Assembly (NCBI RefSeq): GCF_024707125.1
Contig: NZ_JANQAH010000004.1
Span: 1-64,000 of the forward strand
Direction of reading: 5' to 3'
Length of the DNA: 64,000 nt
DNA from: Devosia sp.
Lineage (GTDB): Bacteria; Pseudomonadota; Alphaproteobacteria; Rhizobiales; Devosiaceae
In this document: positions 1-8,260 of the stretch, in pieces
Position numbering within the stretch: the stretch's first letter is position 1
How the letters are laid out: every line of letters starts with the position of its first letter
Program-made: the position numbers and the translations under genes
Notes under the pieces: model-generated
The model's input: only the letters and a program-made list of their open reading frames with translations
What the model was told of the DNA's origin: nothing
Database searches by the model: none

Positions 1-1076
1 ATGGCCGATACCGAACTCGCAGCCCGCATCAAAGCCGCCCTGAACGCCGTCGAAATCCCCGGCGGCGGTGACCTCGCGAGTTTTTCCGGCCTTTCAGAAA
101 TCATCGTCACCCCCAGCGCCGTCGCCTTTGCCGTCGGCGTGCCGCAGGGCATGGAAGCCGCCTTCGGCCCCGCTCGCGAAGCGGCCATCGAAGCGGTGAA
201 AACCCTCTCCGGCACCCGCAAGGTGATGGTCTCCATCACCTCGGAAAAGCAGGCGGGCCCCAAATTCTCCCACGGCTCCCCCAGCCGCAGGGCAAGACCC
301 GCGTGAAGGGCGTCCGCCGCATCATCGCCGTCGGCTCGGGCAAGGGCGGCGTCGGCAAGTCGACCACCTCAGTCAATCTCGCCCTGTCTCTCGTCGCGGA
401 AGGCCTGAGAGTCGGCATGCTCGACGCCGATCTCTACGGCCCTTCCATTCCCAAACTGCTGGGTATCGAAGGCCGCACCGCCCTGCGCGACGACGGCATT
501 TTTGCGCCGCACGAGGCCTTTGGCCTGAAGGTCATGTCGATCGGCTCGATGCTCGTCCCCGGCCAGGCCGTCGTCTGGCGCGGCCCCATGGCGACCTCCG
601 GCCTCCGCCAACTGCTGCGCGAAACCGATTGGGGCGATCTCGATGTCCTCGTCATCGACCTGCCGCCCGGCACCGGCGACATCCATATCGGCCTTTTCCA
701 GCAGACCATCGTTGATGGCGTCGTCATCGTCTCGACCCCGCAGGACCTGGCGCTAATAGACGCCCAAAAGGCCATCGACATGCTCCGCCGCATGTCTGTG
801 CCCATCCTGGGGCTCATTGAAAACATGAGCTATTTCATCGCCCCGGATACCGGCAACCGCTACGACATCTTTGGCACCGGCGGCGCCGAAAAGGCGGCTG
901 CGCGTCTGGAGGTACCCTTCCTCGGCGCCATCCCGCTGGTCATGTCGATCCGCGAAAATTCCGACGCGGGTGTGCCGCCCGTATCGGTGGACCCGCAGGG
1001 AGCGGAGGCGTCGGCCTATCGCCTGATTGCGCAAAGGCTGGTTGCTGGCATGCCAGTCAGCAAGGCGCCGTTCTAG
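1..1076 (+). pseudogene. mrp: Mrp/ApbC-type iron-sulfur cluster carrier ATPase, split by a frameshift
   Basis: Mrp proteins are P-loop ATPases that bind and transfer Fe-S clusters in the cytosol. The first 101 codons hold the N-terminal MIP18/DUF59-like domain. From the GTG at 303 the second frame gives 257 residues with the deviant Walker A motif GKGGVGKST and the MRP signature. The two halves join if one C is added to the run of five C at 278-282: the reading then becomes SPQPQGKTRVKGVRR, the usual linker. As written, the first frame stops at TGA 304-306, overlapping the GTG of the second. The C-terminal region reads SYFIAPDTGNRYDIFG, so the CxxC cluster ligands of E. coli Mrp are absent; I believe this is usual in Rhizobiales. 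The break is more likely a sequencing error than a true pseudogene. The window starts exactly at the ATG, so no upstream context is visible. Confidence 0.85.
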
Positions 1077-1090
1077 GCGGATTCTTGCAC

Positions 1091-1117
1091 CGAAATCGAT
1101 TGCTGAAATCGATTGCA
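1091..1117. promoter_or_regulatory. Tandem LacI-family operator-like sites upstream of the beta-glucosidase
   Basis: The site TGAAATCGATTGCA at 1104-1117 fits the LacI-family consensus TGNAANCGNTTNCA at every fixed position. An overlapping near-copy, CGAAATCGATTGCT, lies at 1091-1104. They sit 60-90 bases before the glucosidase start, as expected for a repressor site controlled by the availability of a beta-glucoside. No LacI-type gene lies in the window, so the regulator would be encoded elsewhere. Confidence 0.5.
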
Positions 1118-1179
1118 TGACTTTTCCGAACAGGCTATCCGGCTAGTCCAACAAGGGCGCAGCGCCCGGCGGAGGGCTT

Positions 1180-2493
1180 ATGTTTTCGATAGATCGTAAG
1201 GATTTTGGTCCGGACTTCACCTTTGGCGTCGCTACGGCCGCCTATCAGATCGAAGGCGGTCAGCGCGATGGTCGCGGCACCTCGATCTGGGACACGTTCT
1301 CGGCGACCCCGGGCAATGTTCACAATGGCGATACGGGCCTCAACGCCTGCAATCACTACGAACTCTGGCCGCAGGACCTCGATCTGATCCGCGATGGCGG
1401 CTTTGACGCCTATCGCTTTTCGCTGTCCTGGCCGCGCCTGATCCCCGAAGGCACCGGCGCCATCAACCAGGCCGGTCTCGACTTCTACGATCGCCTGATC
1501 GACGGCATGCTCGAGCGGGGCCTCAAGCCATACGCGACGCTCTACCACTGGGACCTGCCCTCGGCCCTGCAGGACCGCGGCGGCTGGATGAACCGCGACA
1601 TCGCCAACTGGTTTGGCGACTACGCGACGCTGGTCGGCGAAAAGTTCGGCGACCGACTTGCCGCCACGGCAACTATCAACGAACCCTGGTGCGTCGCTTT
1701 CCTTAGCCATTTCCTCGGCATTCACGCTCCGGGCTATCGCGATATGCGCGCCGCCGCGCGCGCCATGCACCACGTGCTCTTTGCCCATGGCACCGCCATC
1801 GACGCGCTGCGTGCCACCGGTACCAAAAACCTCGGTATCGTGCTCAATCTCGAAAAATCCGAGCCTGCGACCGACAGCGAAGCAGACAAGGCCGCCTGCA
1901 ATATCGGCGATGCGCTGTTCAATCGCTGGTATCTCGGCGGCGTCCTCAAGGGCCAGTATCCCACTGAACTGACCGAATGGCTCGCGCCCTATCTGCCGGC
2001 CAATTATCAGGCCGACATGTCTGTCGTGTCGCGTCCGCTCGATTGGCTGGGGATCAACTACTATACCCGCGGCCTCTATAAGGCCGCCACCGAACCCGGC
2101 CGTCCCTTCGCCCAGATCAAGGGCCAACTCGAACAGACCGATATCGGCTGGGAAATCTACCCCAAGGGCCTGTCGGACCTCCTGGTGCGCGTCTCAAACG
2201 AATACACCAAGATCCCGCTCTACGTGACCGAGAACGGCATGGCCGAGGTCGAAGGCGACGACGATCCGCGCCGCGTAAAATACTATGATGAGCACCTCAA
2301 GGCGGTGCTCGCTGCCCGCGAAGCGGGCGCCGACGTGCGCGGCTATTTCGCCTGGTCGCTGCTCGACAATTACGAATGGGCCGAGGGCTACAACAAGCGC
2401 TTCGGTCTCGTGCATGTCGACTATGAGACGCAGCAGCGCACGCCCAAGGCGAGCTATCGTTCTTTCCAGGGCATGCTGCACAACACGCGCTAG
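1180..2493 (+). CDS. Beta-glucosidase, glycoside hydrolase family 1
   Basis: A 437-residue GH1 enzyme, full length for the family, expected to hydrolyse beta-glucosides such as cellobiose with retention of configuration. The acid/base glutamate is in TINEP (E168) and the nucleophile in VTENG (E351). The N-terminal signature FGVATAAYQIEGG (residues 15-27) and the aglycone-site WSLLDNYEWAEGY segment near the C-terminus are intact. There is no signal peptide, so it acts in the cytosol on imported disaccharides. A purine-rich SD (ggcggagg) precedes the ATG. LacI-like operators lie upstream. It is a lone gene without a sugar transporter beside it. Confidence 0.95.
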   Translation: MFSIDRKDFGPDFTFGVATAAYQIEGGQRDGRGTSIWDTFSATPGNVHNGDTGLNACNHYELWPQDLDLIRDGGFDAYRFSLSWPRLIPEGTGAINQAGLDFYDRLIDGMLERGLKPYATLYHWDLPSALQDRGGWMNRDIANWFGDYATLVGEKFGDRLAATATINEPWCVAFLSHFLGIHAPGYRDMRAAARAMHHVLFAHGTAIDALRATGTKNLGIVLNLEKSEPATDSEADKAACNIGDALFNRWYLGGVLKGQYPTELTEWLAPYLPANYQADMSVVSRPLDWLGINYYTRGLYKAATEPGRPFAQIKGQLEQTDIGWEIYPKGLSDLLVRVSNEYTKIPLYVTENGMAEVEGDDDPRRVKYYDEHLKAVLAAREAGADVRGYFAWSLLDNYEWAEGYNKRFGLVHVDYETQQRTPKASYRSFQGMLHNTR

Positions 2494-2502
2494 ACGTGTA
2501 TA

Positions 2503-2532
2503 GGTCCGCATCTCTTTAATGCGATGCGGACC
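2503..2532. terminator. Stem-loop between the beta-glucosidase and the YecA-family gene
   Basis: A nine-base perfect stem (GGTCCGCAT ... ATGCGGACC) encloses a 12-base loop, 10 bases after the glucosidase stop and 11 before the next start. There is no T-run after it, so it is at best a weak terminator or an mRNA-stabilising hairpin. Confidence 0.4.
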
Positions 2533-2542
2533 GTAAACTGCC

Positions 2543-3124
2543 ATGACCTCTGAACTCACCGACCTGCCGGAATCCCTGGTTCGCCTCGAAGACCTGCTGG
2601 CCGAGGCCGGCGACGAGGCCATGCTGCTTTCCGAGCTTGATGGCTTCCTGTGCTGTCTGGCCGTGGGGCCCGAGCCGATTGTCCGCGAAGAATGGTGGCC
2701 GTTCGACTGGCTGGCTGATGAGCGCGACGGCGCCAAGCCCGGCACCGGGGAGCTGGAAGCGTTGATCGTGGCACGTCTTGCCGAGATCGAGGGCGAACTC
2801 AGCGCTGGCGAATATGCGCCGCTCTACGAGGTGGACGAAGAGACCGACGAGGTCGTCTGGCAGGTCTGGATGGCGGGCTTCCAGCAAGCCATGCTGCTGC
2901 GCTTCGACTACTGGGACGAGTTTCTGCGCGAAACCAGCGACGACGCCCGCGGCGAGGCCGCCATGCTGCTCGCTTCAGGCCTGATGCTGTCTTCGCCCGA
3001 TACCAAGCCTGACGATACGGCGGGCGAGGAGGAATGGGCCGAGTATGACGAAGTAATCGAGGCAATGCCCGAAAACCTCGCCGTGGCAGCCGTGCTGCTC
3101 CATCAGCTGCACAAGGCCGACTAG
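2543..3124 (+). CDS. YecA/UPF0149 family protein
   Basis: A 193-residue, strongly acidic protein of the YecA/UPF0149 (YgfB-like) family, recognised by the helical segments LSELDGFLCCLAVGPEPI and WPFDWLADE. Many YecA proteins end in a SEC-C zinc motif; this one does not, since no C-terminal cysteine cluster is visible. The molecular role is not established. It overlaps the 3' end of the convergent ABC ATPase gene by four bases. Confidence 0.75.
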   Translation: MTSELTDLPESLVRLEDLLAEAGDEAMLLSELDGFLCCLAVGPEPIVREEWWPFDWLADERDGAKPGTGELEALIVARLAEIEGELSAGEYAPLYEVDEETDEVVWQVWMAGFQQAMLLRFDYWDEFLRETSDDARGEAAMLLASGLMLSSPDTKPDDTAGEEEWAEYDEVIEAMPENLAVAAVLLHQLHKAD

Positions 3125-4677
3125 GCCGCGACGTCGGGCAGGCGAGCTTGCATCAGGGCCCTGGTCAGCCGGTGCTGCGGCGCTGCGAACAGGGCTGCGG
3201 GCTTGCCCTCTTCGACGATCTTTCCTGCCTCCATCACCAGCACACGATCTGCCATGGCGGCGACCATGTCGAGGTCGTGGCTGATGATGATGTAGGTGAG
3301 GCCAAACTGGTTCTGCAGTTGGGCCAGCAGATCAAGCACATCGCCACGCACCGAAACATCGAGCGCCGATACCGGCTCATCGAGCACGACGAGACTGGGG
3401 CGCGTTACAAGGGCGCGCGCGATGGCGAGGCGCTGCCGCTGGCCGCCGGAAAATTCATGTGGGAAGCGGGCGAGCATGCCTCGCTCGAGCCCGACAGATT
3501 CTATCGCATCAACAAGCCGCTGTTCGTGTTCGCCATGGTCGAGGCCCGGTACGAGCCGCAGGGGCTCCCCAAGCGACTGGGCAATGCTCAACCGCGGATT
3601 GAAACTGCCGAACGGGTCCTGGAACACCAGCGAGAGATCGGCGCGGCGAGCCGGCGGCAGATCGCTGCCGCGATAGGACGTGCCTTCGAGGTGCACCTGA
3701 CCCGAGGTGGCGCTGTCGAGGCCGACGATCATGCGGGCGAGCGTGGTCTTGCCGCAGCCGGATGGGCCAACCAAAGCAAGGCATTCGCCCGCGGAAACGC
3801 GGAAGCTGACATTGTTCACTGCCAGCAATGGCTGCTGCCCCCAGCGCCAAAAACCGCCTTGCGAGAAAGCCCGCGTCAGATGGTCGACCTCTAGCAAGGT
3901 CTTGTCGGCCACGTGCGGTTCGCCCTGGCGCGGCGCCATGCGCGTCGCCGCAACCAGTTTTTGCGTATAGGCCTCAGCCGGCCGTGACAGCACCTCTTTT
4001 ATCGCGCCGCTTTCGACAAGCTTGCCACCGCGCAACACGGCAATCCGATCGCAGAGAGCGGCGACGGCGCGCATGTCGTGACTGATGAAGATCAGCGTCA
4101 TCTGCCGCCGGTCGCAGATTTCCCTGATGAGATCGAGCACCATGCGCTGCGTGATGACGTCGAGGGCCGAGGTGGGTTCGTCGGCAATCATCAGGTCTGG
4201 TGCGCTGGCGAGCGCCATGGCGATCATCACGCGCTGGCGCTGCCCGCCCGAGAGCTGATGCGGAAAACGCTCGGCATGGCGCGCTTCGAGCCCGACCTCT
4301 TCGAGGAGGCCGGCAACGGCGCTGTCACCATCATGGCCGGTCAGCTTGAGCGCTTCCTCGATCTGGTCGCCAACCCGCATCAGCGGATTGAGCGCCGTCA
4401 TCGGTTCCTGAAAGACCATGCCGATGCGCTGGCCGCGCAGCCGCGCCATGGCCTTTTCGTCTTGCGGCAGGGGAGCACCATCGAAGAGGATGGCGCCGGA
4501 TACTTCAGCATTTTCAGGCAGGAGGCCGGTGATGGCCAAGGCTGTCAGCGACTTGCCCGAGCCGCTCTCGCCGATGACGCCGAAACGGTCGCCCTTGTTG
4601 ATGGTCAGGGATAGGTCCGAGATCGCCGGCTTGCCGCCAAAACTGATCGTGAGTCCTGTGATTTCAACCAGCGACAT
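3121..4677 (-). CDS. Dipeptide/oligopeptide-type ABC importer, fused double ATP-binding protein
   Basis: This 518-residue protein holds two complete nucleotide-binding domains, as in GsiA/YejF-type fusions of DppD and DppF. Domain 1 has Walker A GESGSGKS (36-43), signature LSGGQ (142-146) and Walker B ending in DEP. Domain 2 has Walker A GPSGCGKT (304-311), signature FSGGQ (409-413) and VVLDEP. It powers the importer whose permeases and binding protein are encoded upstream. The ATG at 4677 was chosen over a longer reading because the family begins at MSLVEITGL; this start overlaps the permease stop by 14 bases, a translational-coupling arrangement. Substrate cannot be read from sequence. Confidence 0.92.
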   Translation of the reverse strand: MSLVEITGLTISFGGKPAISDLSLTINKGDRFGVIGESGSGKSLTALAITGLLPENAEVSGAILFDGAPLPQDEKAMARLRGQRIGMVFQEPMTALNPLMRVGDQIEEALKLTGHDGDSAVAGLLEEVGLEARHAERFPHQLSGGQRQRVMIAMALASAPDLMIADEPTSALDVITQRMVLDLIREICDRRQMTLIFISHDMRAVAALCDRIAVLRGGKLVESGAIKEVLSRPAEAYTQKLVAATRMAPRQGEPHVADKTLLEVDHLTRAFSQGGFWRWGQQPLLAVNNVSFRVSAGECLALVGPSGCGKTTLARMIVGLDSATSGQVHLEGTSYRGSDLPPARRADLSLVFQDPFGSFNPRLSIAQSLGEPLRLVPGLDHGEHEQRLVDAIESVGLERGMLARFPHEFSGGQRQRLAIARALVTRPSLVVLDEPVSALDVSVRGDVLDLLAQLQNQFGLTYIIISHDLDMVAAMADRVLVMEAGKIVEEGKPAALFAAPQHRLTRALMQARLPDVAA

Positions 4678-5512
4678 TGGCCAACCCTCGATTGCGCAGG
4701 CGCGGGTCGAGCGCATCGCGAAGGCCGTCGCCAGCAATGTTGAGCGCGATCACGATGACGACGATGGCGAGCCCCGGCGCGAGGCTGAGCCAGGGATGGA
4801 TCAGGAACAGGCTTTGTGCATCGCGCAACATCAGCCCCAGACTCGTGGCAGGTGGCTGTGTGCCGAGGCCGATATAGGAGAGGCCGGCTTCAGCGAGAAT
4901 GCCGAGGGAGAGCTGGATCGTGCCCTGCACGATAATGAGGCTAGCGATATTGGGCAGCAGGTGCCGCAGAGCGATCATTGGCCTGCTGAGGCCGGCTAGT
5001 CGCGCGGCGGCCACGAAATCGAGCGTCGAAATGGCCAATGCGCCGCCGCGGGCCACTTGGGCAAAAACCGGCACATTGAAAATGCCAATGGCGATCACCG
5101 CATTGCTGGCGCCGGGCCCCATCAGCGTGGCGATGAGAATAGCGATGACCACGGCCGGGAAAGCGAAGGCGAGATCGGAGAAGCGCAGCACGACCCATTC
5201 GACCGGCCCGCCATAAATGGCTGCAGCAAGCCCCAGCGGCACACCGATACCGGCCCCGATGAGGACGGCCATGGCGCCGACGGTAAAACTCGTCAGTGTG
5301 CCGGACATGATCAGCGAGAGCATGTCGCGGCCCAGTTGGTCCGTGCCCAGCCAATGCTCCGGTCCCGGCGTCGCAAAGCGCCGGGCGATGGAGATGTCGG
5401 CGATAGGGTAGGGCGTCCAGATGAGCGAGAGCAACGCGAGAATCGCGAAAAGCACTGTGGCGCTGAGCCCGATGACAAGGCCGGGATGTTTCAACATGTT
5501 GCGCCAGCTCAT
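4664..5512 (-). CDS. ABC transporter permease, DppC/OppC family
   Basis: A 282-residue inner-membrane permease of the peptide/nickel (PepT) class, with an N-terminal helix (residues 12-30) and the BPD_transp_1 domain. The DppC-type N-terminal element RRFATPGPEHWLGTDQLGRDML (in two parts, residues 45-66) and the EAA-like loop AARLAGLSRPMIALRHLLPN are both seen. Its ATG overlaps the stop of the DppB-type gene (ATGA at 5509-5512), so the two subunits are translationally coupled. Confidence 0.93.
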   Translation of the reverse strand: MSWRNMLKHPGLVIGLSATVLFAILALLSLIWTPYPIADISIARRFATPGPEHWLGTDQLGRDMLSLIMSGTLTSFTVGAMAVLIGAGIGVPLGLAAAIYGGPVEWVVLRFSDLAFAFPAVVIAILIATLMGPGASNAVIAIGIFNVPVFAQVARGGALAISTLDFVAAARLAGLSRPMIALRHLLPNIASLIIVQGTIQLSLGILAEAGLSYIGLGTQPPATSLGLMLRDAQSLFLIHPWLSLAPGLAIVVIVIALNIAGDGLRDALDPRLRNRGLANVAG

Positions 5513-6459
5513 ATCCGCCGCTCCCGCAAACGCGGATCGACAAGGCCATAGGCGAGATCGACAACGAGCATGGTGAAGCTGACGACGAGCACGAGAATGA
5601 TCGTGGCGCTGCGCACCAGCACGAGATCACGCTCAGAAATAGCGGTGAAGATCAGCCTGCCGAGGCCCGGCAGGTAGAAGACGTTTTCGACGATGATCGT
5701 ACCGGCGATGAGGAAGGCGAATTGTAGCCCGAGAATGGTCAGCACCGGCAAGAGCGCGTTGCGCACGCCATGGCGCCACAGCGCCTCACCAAAGGTCATG
5801 CCCTTGGCGCGGGCAGTGCGGATGAAATCCTGTGTCGAAACATCGACCAGGGCCGTGCGCATGACGCGCGCCAGAATGGCGGCCTGGGGCAGGGCGAGCG
5901 CGAGGCTGGGCAGCACCAGACCGCGGAGCGAGGCCCAGGCGTCTTCATTCCAGGGCGTAAAGCCGCCCGGCGGCAGCCAGCGCAGGGTGACAGCGAAGAG
6001 CAGCGTGAGCAGCATGCCGAACCAGAAATTGGGTATGGCGACGCCCGTCTGCGCGAGCACCATGAGCGCGGTATCGATGAGCTTGCCGCGATGGCGCGCG
6101 GCCAGAATGCCGAGCGGCAGACCGATGGCGACGGAAATCACCATGGCAAAAAGTGTCAGCGGCAGGGTGACGGACATACGCTCGGCGATGAGGCCAGCTA
6201 CCGGCAATTTCTGCGTCTGCGAAAGACCAAAGTCGCCGCGCAGCATGCCGAAAAGCCAATTGCTGAAGCGAACGATGGCTGGGTCATCGAGCCCCATCTG
6301 CAGGCGCAGCGCGGCGACCGCTTCGGGCGTGGCATTGATGCCGAGGATGAAACGCGCGGGATCGCCGGGGAGGAGATCGAGCAGGAGGAAGATGACGGCA
6401 GCGGCGATCAGCAGCGTGACGAGGAAGCCGAAAACGCGGCGGAGGATATAGAGGGTCAT
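5509..6459 (-). CDS. ABC transporter permease, DppB/OppB family
   Basis: A 316-residue permease that begins MTLYILRRVFGFLVTLL, the standard DppB opening with the first transmembrane helix; an ATG six codons earlier is less family-like. The DppB signature DLLPGDPARFILG and the EAA loop TARAKGMTFGEALWRHGVRNALLP are present (the latter spans about residues 215-240). It forms the heterodimeric channel with the next gene in the operon. Confidence 0.92.
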   Translation of the reverse strand: MTLYILRRVFGFLVTLLIAAAVIFLLLDLLPGDPARFILGINATPEAVAALRLQMGLDDPAIVRFSNWLFGMLRGDFGLSQTQKLPVAGLIAERMSVTLPLTLFAMVISVAIGLPLGILAARHRGKLIDTALMVLAQTGVAIPNFWFGMLLTLLFAVTLRWLPPGGFTPWNEDAWASLRGLVLPSLALALPQAAILARVMRTALVDVSTQDFIRTARAKGMTFGEALWRHGVRNALLPVLTILGLQFAFLIAGTIIVENVFYLPGLGRLIFTAISERDLVLVRSATIILVLVVSFTMLVVDLAYGLVDPRLRERRI

Positions 6460-6489
6460 GGGGTGCGAGCCCCACATGCCGCGGCTCCC

Positions 6490-6610
6490 GCCCCCTCCCC
6501 AGCCCTCCCCGCAAGGGGGAGGGTGACCGGCCGGTGGCTTTGATCAAATAGTGCCAAAAACTGGAAGCGGCACCTCCCCCTTGACGGGGGAGGTTGGGAG
6601 GGGGTGCTGG
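6490..6610. repeat. Intergenic inverted hairpin pair (CCCTCCCC-type repeat), copy 1
   Basis: Two G/C-rich hairpins lie in inverted order: CCCTCCCC-gcaa-GGGGGAGGG (about 6502-6522) and ACCTCCCCC-ttgac-GGGGGAGGT (6572-6594). The outer flanks (ccccctcccc and ggttgggaggggg) also pair, so the whole unit could fold as one large palindrome. A second copy with the same design is at 59289-59397. It sits between the binding-protein gene and the first permease, where it could lower or set the ratio of downstream transporter mRNA. Confidence 0.75.
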
Positions 6611-6650
6611 CAGGCCGGAAATGTCCAGTATGCCCTCGGCGTCGAAGTTT

Positions 6651-8129
6651 CTATTCAACCCAATGGACGTCGCGCAGCACCACACCTTCGACGGGTGCGT
6701 TCTGCCACATGCCTTCGAGCTTGGCGTTCCAGACGCCCGTCTGGGCGAGTTCGAACAGGAAGCCGTTGACCGCATCCTGGGCGATGATGGTCTGCATCTG
6801 TTGTGCCAGCTCCTTGCGCTTGGCCTCGTCGGTCGTGGCATTGAGCGTCTCGTTGAGGGCCTGCACTTCAGGATTGTTGTAGCCAAAATAGTAGTCGGGA
6901 TTGGCATAGATGCCAATGTCGAAGGGTTCGACATGGCTGATGATGGTCAGGTCGAAGTCCTTGTTGGCAAAGACGTCTTCCAGCCACTGTGCCCATTCCA
7001 TGTTGATCAGCTCGAGCTTGATGCCAACCTTGGCGAATTCGCTGGCAATGATCTGGCCGGACACGCGGGCATAGTTGACCGGCGGCAGCTTTAGGGTTGC
7101 CGAGAAACCATCGGGATAACCGGCCTCGGCCAGCAGTTCCCGCGCCTTGTCGAGGTCATAGGGATAGGTATTGGTCAGGTCGACATAATAGGGATGGTGC
7201 GGGGCGAAATGGCTGCCGATCGGCACGCCATAGCCATAGGTCGCGCCATCGATGATGTCCTGGCGATTGAGGGCATGCGCCATGGCTTGGCGCACTTCGA
7301 GCTTGTCGAAGGGCGACTTGGCGTTGTTGGTCGAAAGGATCGTCTCGCCCTCGGTCGAACCAACCAGAACCTTGAACTGCGGATTGCCGTCAAACACCGG
7401 CAGGGCTTCGGCGGCAAAATTGTAGGTGCCGTCGACATCGCCGGCGAGCAGCGCATTGGTCATCGTGGCGGTATCGCCGATGAACACATAGGTCGCCTTG
7501 GTCAGCGCCGGCTTCTCGCCCCAATAGGGACCGTACTGCTCGAGAATGACGCGGCTGCCGCGATCCCACTGCACGAAGGCGAAGGGGCCGGTGCCGATCG
7601 GGTCGGTCGCGTTATTAGCGGCACTTTCGGGGGCAACGATGACGGCATCACCGCGGCCGATATTGAAAAGGAAGAGACCATCCGGGCGCGACAGGGTGAA
7701 TTCCACGGTCAGCGGATCAACAACGGTGACGGCCGAAATGGCTTCATAGAGCGCCTTCTGCGCATTGACGCTGTCTTCGGCCAGAATGCGTTCAAAAGTG
7801 AATTTCACGTCTTCTGCGTCGAAGGCGGTGCCGTCGTGGAAGGTGACGCCGTCATTGAGCGTGAAGCGATAGGTGAGCCCGTCCTCGCTGACGGTCCATT
7901 CGGACGCCAGACCCGGCTGCACTGCGCCGGTTTGATCGATACGGGTCAGCCCCTCGAAGACATTTTGATAGACGACGACGTCGATGGCCTCGGCGGCGCC
8001 GGCCGTCGGGTCGAGCGCTGGCGGCTCAAGCGGGGCGCCGACGCGGATTTCGGTCGATTGCGCGAACGCAAGGCTGGTGGCCAAAAGCAAACCGGCACTG
8101 GCCAGCGCGAAAGACTTGGTCACTCTCAT
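6651..8129 (-). CDS. Periplasmic substrate-binding protein of the peptide ABC importer (SBP family 5)
   Basis: A 492-residue SBP_bac_5 protein. Residues 1-23 are a Sec signal peptide ending AFA before QSTEIRVG. The family landmarks LEPPALDPTAGAAEA, NVFEGLTRID, the SEWTVSEDGLTYRF segment and LNDGVTFHDG are clear. It captures the ligand in the periplasm and delivers it to the permease pair. First gene of the leftward operon; the ligand (di/oligopeptide, opine, glutathione or similar) is not predictable here. Confidence 0.93.
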   Translation of the reverse strand: MRVTKSFALASAGLLLATSLAFAQSTEIRVGAPLEPPALDPTAGAAEAIDVVVYQNVFEGLTRIDQTGAVQPGLASEWTVSEDGLTYRFTLNDGVTFHDGTAFDAEDVKFTFERILAEDSVNAQKALYEAISAVTVVDPLTVEFTLSRPDGLFLFNIGRGDAVIVAPESAANNATDPIGTGPFAFVQWDRGSRVILEQYGPYWGEKPALTKATYVFIGDTATMTNALLAGDVDGTYNFAAEALPVFDGNPQFKVLVGSTEGETILSTNNAKSPFDKLEVRQAMAHALNRQDIIDGATYGYGVPIGSHFAPHHPYYVDLTNTYPYDLDKARELLAEAGYPDGFSATLKLPPVNYARVSGQIIASEFAKVGIKLELINMEWAQWLEDVFANKDFDLTIISHVEPFDIGIYANPDYYFGYNNPEVQALNETLNATTDEAKRKELAQQMQTIIAQDAVNGFLFELAQTGVWNAKLEGMWQNAPVEGVVLRDVHWVE

Positions 8130-8260
8130 ATCTGTCTCCCAGAAGTCGGCGCGGCTCGGCGCCTTTCGCTAGGTATAGGCAAAGTTGCGCGCTGGTGCAC
8201 CCGCATTGGGCGCTAAACTTTTCGCCTAAGCGTCTATCCGGTGGGAAGAAAGACCTTCCG

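Noticed and set aside
273..306. Programmed -1 frameshift in mrp
   Set aside because: No slippery heptamer with a downstream structure is evident, and two further one-base breaks at G runs point to sequence error.
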